Shown: in pieces, positions 41,879 to 49,727 of the stretch
Position numbering within the stretch: the first letter of the stretch is position 1
Layout: each line of letters begins with the position of its first letter
NCBI RefSeq assembly: GCF_003946485.1
Contig: NZ_RHOJ01000011.1
Location: forward strand, 16,864-80,863
Direction: 5' to 3'
DNA: 64,000 bases
From: Lacticaseibacillus jixianensis
GTDB taxonomy: Bacteria; Bacillota; Bacilli; Lactobacillales; Lactobacillaceae
Translations under genes and position numbers: made by a program
The notes under the pieces: model-generated
The model's input: only the letters and a program-made list of their open reading frames with translations
Databases searched by the model: none
Told to the model about the DNA's origin: nothing

Positions 41879-42514
41879 CTACGCGAAGAACCAGTTGCTG
41901 GCGTCGGTGTAAACTTTCTCGACTGTCTCAGGCTTGTCGTCACCCGGCAGATCCGCACTGCTCTTGAGGCCGGTGCGGGCCAGGACGTAGCACAAGCCCT
42001 GGTAGCTTTCGCGGTACAAAGCCAGCTCCTGCGTATCGATCTGAATAGGCTGGCCAGGGGCGACCGGGACCAACTCGTCGCGCTCGTAAATACAATCGCC
42101 GGACAGGATCTTCCAGACCCCGTTTTGCTTCTCCAACCGGGTGAAAATGCGCGCGTAGGAGTGCAGATCAACGGCCTGGCCGTCCAGCTTGATGCGCGGC
42201 GACAACATCATCACCGTCATTTCACCGATGGCCTTGCCGCCGTTGACCCAGACGGTGGTGTAGTTGATTTTGTGCTTCGACCCGCCGCCGTTGGCCTGCG
42301 CCAGCTTTTCAAAGTAACCCTTCGCCGGGCCGTCATACCAGGAGACGTGGATCTGGGCGTCATCACTGTAGCAGGCCGCCTCTTGGGCGTACAGCCCGTT
42401 GTCGCGGGTGTAGCGCTCGTACTCCAGCAGTTCGCGGATCGCGGCCCGGTCAGCGAGCGCCTGCTTATCGGTTTGGTCCAGCGGGGCATCATAGAATTTT
42501 TTATCAGTCATCAT
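41879..42514 (-). CDS. SnoaL-like/NTF2-fold protein
   Basis: Cytoplasmic protein of 211 residues with a SnoaL_4-like cone fold (about 15-150). ADRAAIRELLEYERYTRDNG is the opening helix; HVSWYDGPAKGYFEKL and later VDLHSYARIFTRLEKQNGVWKI form the pocket. Such proteins are isomerases, dehydratases or binding partners for small aromatic or polyketide-like molecules. AGGAGGTTTTT precedes the ATG. It ends an operon with a decarboxylase-like amidohydrolase and a metallo-hydrolase. A distant paralogue is at 59492. Confidence 0.75.
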   Translation of the reverse strand: MMTDKKFYDAPLDQTDKQALADRAAIRELLEYERYTRDNGLYAQEAACYSDDAQIHVSWYDGPAKGYFEKLAQANGGGSKHKINYTTVWVNGGKAIGEMTVMMLSPRIKLDGQAVDLHSYARIFTRLEKQNGVWKILSGDCIYERDELVPVAPGQPIQIDTQELALYRESYQGLCYVLARTGLKSSADLPGDDKPETVEKVYTDASNWFFA

Positions 42515-42523
42515 AAAAACCTC

Positions 42524-43378
42524 CTAAATGTTGAGTGCGTTATACATAATGACAAAAGGCATGCCAGCAATTTGGTGGGTGCGCGGATGCATGGTGTCGC
42601 TGTCGGTGACTGGCCCGGTCGGCATCTGCGTGATCGGCGTGTCGGTTTGGCCGCCAGCCTTGATGTCGGTGACCCCTTGGATCAAGGTACTGAGCACGTG
42701 CGGCGGAAACGCGTCAACGCGGTGACCACTGTACAGCTGCGCGTCATCCCCGACCAAGTGTTGAAGCTTAGCTAAACCCTGAGCCCACACAGTGAGCGAG
42801 GTACAGCGCGCATCGTAAAGCTCACTCATGGTCAGGGTGGCCAGGCTGTCACCGGTGAAGCCCAAGTGGCGATCAGCGTCGACGAACACCATGCTGCCGG
42901 CAGAGTGGCCTGGCAGAGTCAATGCGGTCAATGTGGTGCCGCCAAGGTCGAAGCGGTCGCCATCATGCAGCGGCTGATAGCTGAAGCTGGCATCCTGCGG
43001 TTCTTCGGCCTGCATGTGGGCAACCAGCTCAGCGTTGTGGCCACTGGCGACGTCGATCGCGTGCAGGCGAAAGCGCGGATCAAACGCGGCCTTCATCACC
43101 GCGTCGTCGGCGGGATTCATGTAGACCTGGTCGAACAACTCCGCTCCACCGGTATGGTCGGGGTCGCCGTGCGTCAACAGGCAGATGACGGGGAGTGGCG
43201 TGATGTTGCGTATTTCCGCCAGCAGGTCGCGGTCAATGCCGAACCCGGCATCAACCATTGCGGCGCGCTTTGTGCCCACCACGAGCTGCTGGGAGAACTT
43301 GATGGGGCGATCGGTGATGTTTTCGCTGATGTTGTATACCCCATCGGTCACTTGAGTCACCGTATAGAGATTTTTCAT
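42524..43378 (-). CDS. Metallo-beta-lactamase-fold hydrolase
   Basis: Cytoplasmic hydrolase of 284 residues. The metal motif is THGDPDHTGG (near 68-77), i.e. HxDxDH, with Asp in place of the second His of the classical HxHxDH. Further ligands are visible in LPGHSAGS, FTGDSL and YSGHRVD. It may be a lactonase, thioesterase or similar; the substrate is unknown. AAGGAGG precedes the ATG, 11 bases after the amidohydrolase stop, and the next gene follows at nine bases, so it is mid-operon. Confidence 0.87.
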   Translation of the reverse strand: MKNLYTVTQVTDGVYNISENITDRPIKFSQQLVVGTKRAAMVDAGFGIDRDLLAEIRNITPLPVICLLTHGDPDHTGGAELFDQVYMNPADDAVMKAAFDPRFRLHAIDVASGHNAELVAHMQAEEPQDASFSYQPLHDGDRFDLGGTTLTALTLPGHSAGSMVFVDADRHLGFTGDSLATLTMSELYDARCTSLTVWAQGLAKLQHLVGDDAQLYSGHRVDAFPPHVLSTLIQGVTDIKAGGQTDTPITQMPTGPVTDSDTMHPRTHQIAGMPFVIMYNALNI

Positions 43379-43389
43379 AAGCGGCCTCC

Positions 43390-44403
43390 TTAGTTCAAGT
43401 GCAGCAACGTGGCCGCATTTTGATTGGCGATTTTTTCCTGATCGGCTTGTGTCAAGTCGGATGCGGTCAGAAACTTCTGCGCGTCAGCCGGGTGATTGTA
43501 GGGGTAATCCAGCGAGTACAACAGGTGATCGGCGCCGACCTCAGTCATGGCCAGCGTCAGCTGCGCCGGGAAGAACCTGCCGCTTGGCGTGATGTAAAAG
43601 TTGTCGCTGTAGGTTTGGCTGATGCTGCGGTCAAGGTGAACGGTCAGGCCCAGCGTCTGGTCCATCCGCTCAAGGAAGTTCGGCACCATTTCGCCCCAGT
43701 GGCCAGTGATGATTTTGAGGCGTGGGTGCCGATCAAACACGCCGGCGAGGATCAGGCGGATCATCTGCACCCCGAGGTCTTCATGCCAGCCCCAACCGGC
43801 GCCGGTAAAGGTGAATGCGGTCAGCTCCGACCAGCCTTGGCCCTGATAGTAATGCTCACTGATTTCTTCAGGGATCACGGCCGGATGGAAGTACAGCGGC
43901 ACATCGAGTTCTTCAGCCTTGGCGAAAATCGGCTCATACATCGGGTCGTCGAACATGTGCCCATCGTAGTAACCGTGGATCATTGCACCTTGCAGGCCGA
44001 GTTGCTTGACGGCGCGTTCGAGTTCCGCGGCGGCCGCTTCGGGATCGCCAACCGGCAGCGTCGCCCAGCCGCCAAGGCGGTCGGGATGCGCACTGATGGC
44101 CTGCGCTAAATCGTCATTGGCCATTTTGCACAGGTCAATGGCGACCTTCGGATCCAGATTCTGCGGCGTGTCATCGCCGTAGCCCATGATCTGCATCTGG
44201 ATCTCATTTTGATCCATGAAGGTCAGGCGCCGCTCGCCGGCGCTGATGAGCTCGGTGTTGTCGCGCTTCGTCTTCGCAACAAACGCTTCAATGCTGTGAT
44301 CGGCCGGATTTTTGTGCGGATTGGCCGGCTTCGGCATGTACGGCTTAGCGGCCTCATTGACGCGCTGTGATTCCCAGTGTTCTTCTAGTGTGATTAATTT
44401 CAT
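43390..44403 (-). CDS. Amidohydrolase-family decarboxylase-like protein
   Basis: Protein of 337 residues of the ACMSD/gamma-resorcylate decarboxylase branch. The N-terminus MKLITLEEHW has the E-x-H version of the first metal motif found in 2,3- and 2,6-dihydroxybenzoate decarboxylases. Later ligand segments are PLYFHPAV, IITGHWGEMVP and LLYSLDYPYNHP, the last with the conserved catalytic Asp. This points to non-oxidative (de)carboxylation of a hydroxylated aromatic acid; the true substrate is unknown. AGGAGG lies eight bases before the ATG at 44403. It lies 61 bases after a TetR gene. Confidence 0.85.
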   Translation of the reverse strand: MKLITLEEHWESQRVNEAAKPYMPKPANPHKNPADHSIEAFVAKTKRDNTELISAGERRLTFMDQNEIQMQIMGYGDDTPQNLDPKVAIDLCKMANDDLAQAISAHPDRLGGWATLPVGDPEAAAAELERAVKQLGLQGAMIHGYYDGHMFDDPMYEPIFAKAEELDVPLYFHPAVIPEEISEHYYQGQGWSELTAFTFTGAGWGWHEDLGVQMIRLILAGVFDRHPRLKIITGHWGEMVPNFLERMDQTLGLTVHLDRSISQTYSDNFYITPSGRFFPAQLTLAMTEVGADHLLYSLDYPYNHPADAQKFLTASDLTQADQEKIANQNAATLLHLN

Positions 44404-44464
44404 CTTGGTTGCCTCCTGATTGAATAACCACATTCTAGGAGGCGGCGCCCACTAAAAATGGGGG

Positions 44465-45037
44465 TTATAGGCCGCGGAAAATCTTAGCCGGCACCGGCAG
44501 CATCTTCTGAAAAATCGTGATTAGTTGCTCGCGGCTCAGCTCAGGGTGGTCACTGACCACATCGGCAAAGCCCAGATACATGCGCGCCAGCAGGTCGATC
44601 ATGACCCCCTTCATCGGGATGTTGGTCCCTTCGATGCTGCTGACGCGCCGGATCTCGCGGCTGAGATACGCCACCATGAGATCGCCGGCGTTAGCCCAGC
44701 GCACCATCGCGATCAAGTCGCGATGCGCGAGCAGCAAAGCGACCGTCAAAGGCGCCCCTTCCTCGCTGGGATCCAGGGTTTGGTCGGCTTTTTGCAGGGC
44801 CGAATTGATGACCCGGGAGACGGTCACTTCGATGATCTCGCCGATGCTGTCGTAGCGCTGGTAATAGGTCTGGCGGGCGATTTTGGCCGTTTGACACAGC
44901 GCACTCACGCTGATGTTGGCAAACGCCTCGCCGGCCTCGAAGGACTGCTTCAAGGCGGCGAACAGCTTGTCCTGGGTCGCCTGCAGCCGCTTATCAGGGG
45001 CCTGATAATAGGCAACTGGAATGTGAACTTTGCTCAT
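44465..45037 (-). CDS. TetR-family regulator
   Basis: Regulator of 190 residues. The HTH (about 25-65) contains FANISVSALCQTAKIARQTYYQRYDSIGEII. GGGAGGG precedes the ATG at 45037; the longer frame from 45175 has no site. It heads the minus-strand cluster amidohydrolase - metallo-hydrolase - SnoaL and probably controls it. Possible operator CGGATGTATCCG is 86 bases upstream. Confidence 0.87.
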   Translation of the reverse strand: MSKVHIPVAYYQAPDKRLQATQDKLFAALKQSFEAGEAFANISVSALCQTAKIARQTYYQRYDSIGEIIEVTVSRVINSALQKADQTLDPSEEGAPLTVALLLAHRDLIAMVRWANAGDLMVAYLSREIRRVSSIEGTNIPMKGVMIDLLARMYLGFADVVSDHPELSREQLITIFQKMLPVPAKIFRGL

Positions 45038-45122
45038 GACGCGCCCTCCCTTGTTCTCCGCAGCAGCGAACCTGAGGCAACATAATCGGCCTCGCCCACG
45101 TTCTGTCCAAGAATCGCCGATA

Positions 45123-45134
45123 CGGATGTATCCG
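45123..45134. promoter_or_regulatory. Palindrome CGGATGTATCCG upstream of TetR gene
   Basis: 5-bp arms around GT in the 281-base gap before the TetR gene, near TATACAC-type promoter-like sequence on the minus strand. It is a candidate operator only. Confidence 0.35.
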
Positions 45135-45318
45135 CGTGTGTATATCTTGGCGGGCAAGACCACATATTGCCACAACCAGATTAGTGATGCCGGCTAGTGC
45201 ACAACTTCTATGCGCATTGGCGATAATTGTGGGTCTCAGAACGCGTTGCCGCTGCTCACCTTTTTTCGCGCAGCGTGACTCGCCAAATGCCAACTAAGAT
45301 AACTGATTCTCCATCCGA

Positions 45319-45828
45319 CTACTTTTTAAACCGGTTGAGGTAATGGCCGGCAAATAATTTATGAAACTTGACCCCCAAGGTGGGGTTGGCCGCGTCAATA
45401 TCGGCGTACATCGCATTGGTGATCTTCGTCAACAACACATACAACTCATCTTGCTCAGCTTCAGTGAGCACCTGCAAAAATGGCGGCACTTCCTGGGCGG
45501 CAGATGCAATTTCTTCCCGCCCCTGGGGGGTCAGGCTGACCAGATTGACCCGGCGATCCTTAGTCGACTTAGCCAAGGTAACCAGATGGCGTTTCGCTAA
45601 CTTAGCGACAAACTCGCTGGTCGATTGCGGCGACATCGCCAAGCGCGACGCTAAATGATGCTGCGATTGGTGATCCTCATCCGCTAACGCCAACAGAATC
45701 TTGCCCTGACCCTCAACGGTCATGCGCGGCCGTGCTTGCTTGACGATGTCGTCGTAGATTTTGCTCAGCTGTTCATATTCTGCCAGTTTGCCAGCGGCCA
45801 GCTCAGCCTTAACTTCATTTGCTATCAT
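45319..45828 (-). CDS. MarR-family regulator
   Basis: Winged-helix repressor of 169 residues. MTVEGQGKILLALADEDHQSQHHLASRLAMSPQSTSEFVAKL (about 36-77) is the HTH, and KSTKDRRVNLVSLTPQGRE is the wing with the conserved D-R-R. GAGGACTGATGA gives the ribosome site. It is divergent from a DrrAB-like exporter with two palindromes between, so it probably represses both. Confidence 0.92.
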   Translation of the reverse strand: MIANEVKAELAAGKLAEYEQLSKIYDDIVKQARPRMTVEGQGKILLALADEDHQSQHHLASRLAMSPQSTSEFVAKLAKRHLVTLAKSTKDRRVNLVSLTPQGREEIASAAQEVPPFLQVLTEAEQDELYVLLTKITNAMYADIDAANPTLGVKFHKLFAGHYLNRFKK

Positions 45829-45869
45829 TCATCAGTCCTCATCAGTCGTTTTCTCCAGTATACAGCAGA

Positions 45870-45936
45870 TTTAATCAGGGCACTTGACATATTAATCAGG
45901 GGGCCTTATTGTATTTTAGTCAGGTGGCCTGATTAA
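45870..45936 (+). promoter_or_regulatory. Promoter and MarR operators of the exporter
   Basis: TTGACA (45884-45889), 17 bases, TATTGT (45907-45912). Operator 1 is TTAATCAGGGGGCCTTATT (45892-45910), covering spacer and -10. Operator 2 has arms TTAGTCAGG and CCTGATTAA around TGG (45916-45936), after the -10. A further half site, TTTAATCAGG, starts at 45870. Confidence 0.75.
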
Positions 45937-45954
45937 AAATTGCAGGAGGCTTAT

Positions 45955-46896
45955 ATGAATAACGATGATGTGATTCAAGTTAGCAATATTTCAAAACACT
46001 TTGGCAAGAATGCCGCGGTCCAAGATGTTTCTTTTAGCGTCGAGAAGGGGGAGATCTTTGGCTTACTGGGCCCCAATGGTGCTGGCAAAACCACCTTGAT
46101 CAGGATGATGACTACCCTACTGCACCCAGATACCGGCCAGATCCTGATCAATGGCTTTGATACGCAAACACAGGGCCGCAACGCACGCCAACAGTTCAGT
46201 GTCACGGGTCAAACAGCAGCCATCGATCAAGATCTGACTGCGCGGGAAAACCTCATGATCTTCGCGCGTTTGTCAGGGCTGGGGATACCTGCCGCCCGCA
46301 GCCGAGCAACCGAACTGTTAAAGGCGTTTGACCTCGTTGCTTCGGCAGATCAAACACTTGAAACTTTTTCTGGGGGCATGCGGCGCCGTCTGGACCTTGC
46401 CGTGAGCCTGGTAGGTAAGCCAACGATTTTATTTTTAGACGAGCCCACGACCGGCCTAGATCCGCGCACGCGGGCCCAAATGTGGCAGGTCATTCAATCG
46501 CTCGTTGCGACCGGCTCAACGGTGTTGCTCACCACCCAGTACCTGGAAGAGGCCGCGCAATTCGCTGATCGTATCGCGCTGATCGATCACGGCCAGATGA
46601 AGGCCATCGGCACGCCAGACGAACTGACTAGGCGCGTTGGCGGCAAGCGGTTGCGCCTTCAGGTCACGGCAGCGCAATCGTTAAAAGCGGCTCAGGTCAT
46701 TCTGCAAAAGACTGAAATGAATCCTGTTCAGGTCAGCGAACGAACCTTGACGGTGTCACTGGATGAAGGTGAGGTGGGGCAAACCGCAGCGCTGCTTCAG
46801 CAATTTGACGAAGCTGGCATCGCCCTCAGCCAGTTTGCTATCGAACCGCCATCGCTCGACGATGTCTTTTTGCAAATGACGGTCGGCAAAAACTAA
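45955..46896 (+). CDS. Drug exporter ABC ATPase (DrrA type)
   Basis: ATPase of 313 residues. Walker A is GPNGAGKTT (about 42-50), the signature is TFSGGMRRRLDLAVSL near 139-154, then ILFLDEPTTGLDPRTR and a switch His replaced by Gln in LLTTQYLEEAAQFAD, as is usual in DrrA-like ATPases. A C-terminal extension of about 80 residues (DUF4162-like) follows. AGGAGG precedes the ATG at 45955. It acts with the next gene and is controlled by the divergent MarR gene. Confidence 0.93.
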   Translation: MNNDDVIQVSNISKHFGKNAAVQDVSFSVEKGEIFGLLGPNGAGKTTLIRMMTTLLHPDTGQILINGFDTQTQGRNARQQFSVTGQTAAIDQDLTARENLMIFARLSGLGIPAARSRATELLKAFDLVASADQTLETFSGGMRRRLDLAVSLVGKPTILFLDEPTTGLDPRTRAQMWQVIQSLVATGSTVLLTTQYLEEAAQFADRIALIDHGQMKAIGTPDELTRRVGGKRLRLQVTAAQSLKAAQVILQKTEMNPVQVSERTLTVSLDEGEVGQTAALLQQFDEAGIALSQFAIEPPSLDDVFLQMTVGKN

Positions 46897-46909
46897 GGAG
46901 GCCCCACAA

Positions 46910-47686
46910 ATGAATATCGAGACAAGCAACACTCATAACTTAAAAAATATGGTAACCATGACTCATCGTAATCTCTTGAAGACCCTGCACAACCCGGACA
47001 ACTTTGGCGATGTCATTATGGAACCGGTTATTTTTACCTTGCTATTTGGATTCTTGTTCGGCGGCGCCATTGCCGGGAGCGTGCAGTCTTACCTGCCGAT
47101 CCTGGTGCCTGGCATCCTGCTTCAAAGTATTCTCAATGCCGCATCAGGATCGGGGCAGCAGCTCCGTGAGGATATTAATAATGGCGTTTTCGATCGCTTC
47201 AAGACCTTACCGATCGCGCCAATTGTGCCGCTAGCCGGGCAATTGATTGGGGATATCTTCCGACTGCTGCTGGCAGGATCAATGGCCTTGGTCACGGCCT
47301 TTCTCATGGGCTGGCGCCCTGTCGTAGGCCTGCCAATGGTCGCGGCGGCGCTGGGCTTGGCGTTATTCATCGGCTGGGCCACTTCCTGGATTTTTGCCTT
47401 GGTCGGGCTCGTAGCCAAAAACGCGGAAATGATTGGCAGTCTATCCATGATGATCATTTTAGTGTTGACCTTCTTGTCCAATGCCTTTGTGCCCACTAAG
47501 ACCTTGCCAAGGTTCATTCAGACGATTGTGAATCTAAATCCGGTTAGCTACACCGTCACGGCGATCCGGTCAATTTTGCAAACTGGAACGTGGGACTTGC
47601 ATGCGACGGTCGCCCTGCTTTGCGGACTCCTCATTATTTCAATCTTCATGCCGCTCAGTTTACTGGCCTATCAAAAGCAAAACTGA
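46910..47686 (+). CDS. Drug exporter ABC-2 permease (DrrB type)
   Basis: Membrane subunit of 258 residues with six helices. MTHRNLLKTLHNPDNFGDVIMEPVIFTLLFGFLFGGAI (about 17-54) and the LREDINNGVFDRFKTLPI loop (positions 85-102) are characteristic of DrrB-like permeases. It is 13 bases after the ATPase gene, with an AAGGAGG site. It is followed by a terminator. Confidence 0.93.
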   Translation: MNIETSNTHNLKNMVTMTHRNLLKTLHNPDNFGDVIMEPVIFTLLFGFLFGGAIAGSVQSYLPILVPGILLQSILNAASGSGQQLREDINNGVFDRFKTLPIAPIVPLAGQLIGDIFRLLLAGSMALVTAFLMGWRPVVGLPMVAAALGLALFIGWATSWIFALVGLVAKNAEMIGSLSMMIILVLTFLSNAFVPTKTLPRFIQTIVNLNPVSYTVTAIRSILQTGTWDLHATVALLCGLLIISIFMPLSLLAYQKQN

Positions 47687-48086
47687 CCCAAAAACAAGGC
47701 GCCTGACGAGTTTTTCGCCAGGCGCCTTTGGGCACGAGTCAGTTAGTATTTGATCAACCCCCATCACCACCCAGAAAACCCCAGCTCCCAGCGTCACGAG
47801 CAACATGGTCGGCGGAAAAACGAAGCTCAACAGCAAGACCCCGCGCTTCACCAACACGTCCCAAAACAGCAGGCGATTGCGCGGCGCATCTCCCAGCACC
47901 GAGCGGTACAGCACCAGGTTGGCGAGTGTCACCCCGATGATGATGACGCCTTAGAAAACTTGCGCCCCCACGCTCATGAAGTGGGCCGAGACGATCCGCG
48001 TCGCACAAGGTACCAGCGAGCTAAAAAACAGCAACCCGATAGCAAGCCACGGCGCACCTTTGTTGATGACAACCAGCCGCTCAGTC
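47660..48086 (-). pseudogene. Decayed small membrane protein gene
   Basis: Read on the minus strand from 48086, a continuous hydrophobic coding frame (ERLVVINKGAPWLAIGLLFF, then SAHFMSVGAQVF) meets one in-frame TAA at about 47954-47952 and continues in the same frame as GVIIIGVTLANLVLYR and on through two more membrane helices. A single change (TAA from TAT or TAC) would explain it. No intact start codon with a ribosome site is visible at the upstream end, and the frame runs on into the neighbouring terminator. The family was not recognised. It is convergent with the DrrB-like gene. Confidence 0.55.
47698..47731 (+). terminator. Intrinsic terminator after the DrrB-like gene
   Basis: GGCGCCTG pairs with CAGGCGCC around ACGAGTTTTTCGC, then TTTG. 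The T tract is short. Confidence 0.65.
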
Positions 48087-48102
48087 TACCCAGTCCTCTC
48101 AA

Positions 48103-48131
48103 GAAAACAGGCGACCCCAAAGGACCGCCTG
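48103..48131 (-). terminator. Intrinsic terminator of the 53-aa gene
   Basis: Minus-strand CAGGCG-...-CGCCTG stem with a 12-base loop is followed by TTTTC. Confidence 0.65.
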
Positions 48132-48167
48132 AGTGAAACTTAGTATTTTCTCATCAAACTTGTACTT

Positions 48168-48329
48168 TTAATACTTGCCTTCGTTGCTAAACAAATAATA
48201 AATCAGCATGCCTGCACCAAGCAGCGCGCACACCCCACCGATGATGGGAACGACTTTGCCAAACTGAGTGACCGTCATGATGATGGCGCCGCCCACGAAG
48301 AGGAAGCCGCCAGCCTGCAAGTTTTTCAT
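48168..48329 (-). CDS. Small membrane protein, 53 aa
   Basis: Begins MKNLQAGGFLFVGGAIIMTV and has two hydrophobic helices (about 8-20 and 27-46) joined by a short TQFGKVVP turn, with a polar end SNEGKY. AAAGGAG lies six bases before the ATG and a terminator follows the stop, so it looks like a real small gene. It is not recognised. It is not translationally linked to a neighbour. Confidence 0.7.
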   Translation of the reverse strand: MKNLQAGGFLFVGGAIIMTVTQFGKVVPIIGGVCALLGAGMLIYYLFSNEGKY

Positions 48330-48424
48330 CGGGATCTCCTTTCACGTATGTGCTCAAAGCTTATCATAATTCTTCATCAATCCGCACCAGAAAAAAGGTT
48401 ATCCCCCGCCGGCTATTGTCTTGC

Positions 48425-49426
48425 CTACAATTCGATGACCACTTTGCCCTTAGTTTTCCCATGATCCACCAGCTGCAGCGCCGCGTTAATCTGATTAAGC
48501 GTGAAGACATGGTCATCGATGGCGGGGACGATATTGTTCTCCTCGACGATTTTCGTGATCTGCTTCAGCTGCTGCCCATCGCTGCGCACGAACAGAAAGC
48601 GATACAGGCCATCACGGCTGCGAGCGAGCTTGTCCCACCGCCGGCCCGCAATACCAAACAGAAAAGTTTTCCAGAACGGTAAATGCCGCGAGGTGGCAAA
48701 ATAACGATTCGGCCCAGCCACCAGACTCAGGATGCGGCCACCCTGTTTCAGAACGGATACTTCGCGCTCAATTCCCTGAGCGCCGCGCGTATCGATAATG
48801 TAATCGACCGGCGCCAGCACCTCCCAATAGTTCTCCTTACGGTAATCGAGGTACTGGTCTGCGCCCAGCTGCGTGATCCGAGCCTTGGCTTCGGCGTTGC
48901 CCGAAACGATCACTTTTAGCCCCATCTGCTTAGCGATGGGCACCGCCATCTGGCCAAAGCTGCCAGAGCCACCTGGGATGAACAGGGTTCGACCCGGCTG
49001 AGCGGCTAGTTCCTCGGTCAGCCCCTGGTACGCCGTCAGACCCGTCAACGGCACCGCCACGGCCTGCTTGAGCGACAGGTTTTTAGGCACGTACCAAAGC
49101 GCGTCCTCAGCGACCGCGATATACTCGGCAAAGCCGCCAATTTTGCCAAGCGGCAACCGGGCATAGACCTGGTCGCCGACCTTAAAGGCTGTCGCTTCGG
49201 CGCCACGGGCCACCACCTCACCGGCAATCTCGTTACCCAACGTCAGCGGCATCGGGTAATTTTGGATCAGCTTCACGCTGCCGGTAATATTCATCAAATC
49301 CACGGAATTGACCGCGGCGTACTGCACCTGGATCAACACCTCGTGCGGCGCCGGGGTGGGTTTGGCAACGTCATTGACCTCAACGGCCAGCGACTTTGAA
49401 TACTTAGTAATTTGTACTGCTTTCAT
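48425..49426 (-). CDS. Zinc-independent MDR oxidoreductase (quinone reductase-like)
   Basis: NADPH-dependent medium-chain reductase of 333 residues. The GroES-like N-terminal domain contains EVLIQVQYAAVNSVDLMN (positions near 30-47), and the Rossmann domain has LFIPGGSGSFGQMAVPIAKQMG near 148-169 (A-x-x-G-x-G pattern as PGGSGSFG). The structural-zinc cysteines are absent, placing it with quinone oxidoreductases/enoyl reductases. AAAGGAAG precedes the ATG at 49426. It stands alone; the substrate is unknown. Confidence 0.9.
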   Translation of the reverse strand: MKAVQITKYSKSLAVEVNDVAKPTPAPHEVLIQVQYAAVNSVDLMNITGSVKLIQNYPMPLTLGNEIAGEVVARGAEATAFKVGDQVYARLPLGKIGGFAEYIAVAEDALWYVPKNLSLKQAVAVPLTGLTAYQGLTEELAAQPGRTLFIPGGSGSFGQMAVPIAKQMGLKVIVSGNAEAKARITQLGADQYLDYRKENYWEVLAPVDYIIDTRGAQGIEREVSVLKQGGRILSLVAGPNRYFATSRHLPFWKTFLFGIAGRRWDKLARSRDGLYRFLFVRSDGQQLKQITKIVEENNIVPAIDDHVFTLNQINAALQLVDHGKTKGKVVIEL

Positions 49427-49640
49427 ATGCAGACTTCCTTTCGTGAAGCGCAATCGCGGGTGACGACCAGGCGGCCAAGCCGGGCAAATGGTTCGTTTAG
49501 CAGGCGCAGCGCCGCTTCACTGACCTGTGTGATCTGCTGATAGGTGATTTTCAAGTGGCCCACTTTCGGCAAGGCTTTGTACCGACACGAATCTGCCTCA
49601 AGCCTAATCGACGAGCACCGCTGAGGCAATATCAAGCAGC

Positions 49641-49671
49641 AAAAAGGACGAACAAAATTGCTCGTCCTTTT
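49641..49671. terminator. Bidirectional intrinsic terminator
   Basis: AAAAAGGACGA pairs with TCGTCCTTTT around a 10-base loop. The minus direction has five T residues and ends the MerR gene. Confidence 0.85.
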
Positions 49672-49686
49672 GTTTCCCGTGAAACA
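49671..49686. other. parS-like palindrome 4 (TGTTTCCCGTGAAACA)
   Basis: 15 of 16 matches to TGTTTCACGTGAAACA; the single mismatch is in the central CACGTG core, which is important for ParB binding. It adjoins the terminator at 49641. Confidence 0.45.
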
Positions 49687-49727
49687 TCCTCGAAGTGATC
49701 CTTCAAGGACTGCTCTTATCGAGTGGC

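Larger units (their letters stand above)
49427..49727. other. 301-base region upstream of the oxidoreductase
   Basis: It holds a bidirectional terminator and a parS-like site. A minus-strand frame reading ALRLLNEPFARLGRLVV, ending at the oxidoreductase start, has no good start site and may be a remnant of a regulator; it is not called as a gene. Confidence 0.5.

Noticed and set aside
47754..48008. Minus-strand frame of 84 codons rich in Arg, Gly and His
   Set aside because: It is another frame of the decayed membrane gene, with no ribosome site and non-protein-like composition.
49423..49635. Minus-strand frame of 70 codons before the oxidoreductase gene
   Set aside because: TTG start without a ribosome site and overlap with the next gene's translation signals. 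Possibly a remnant, but not supportable as a gene.
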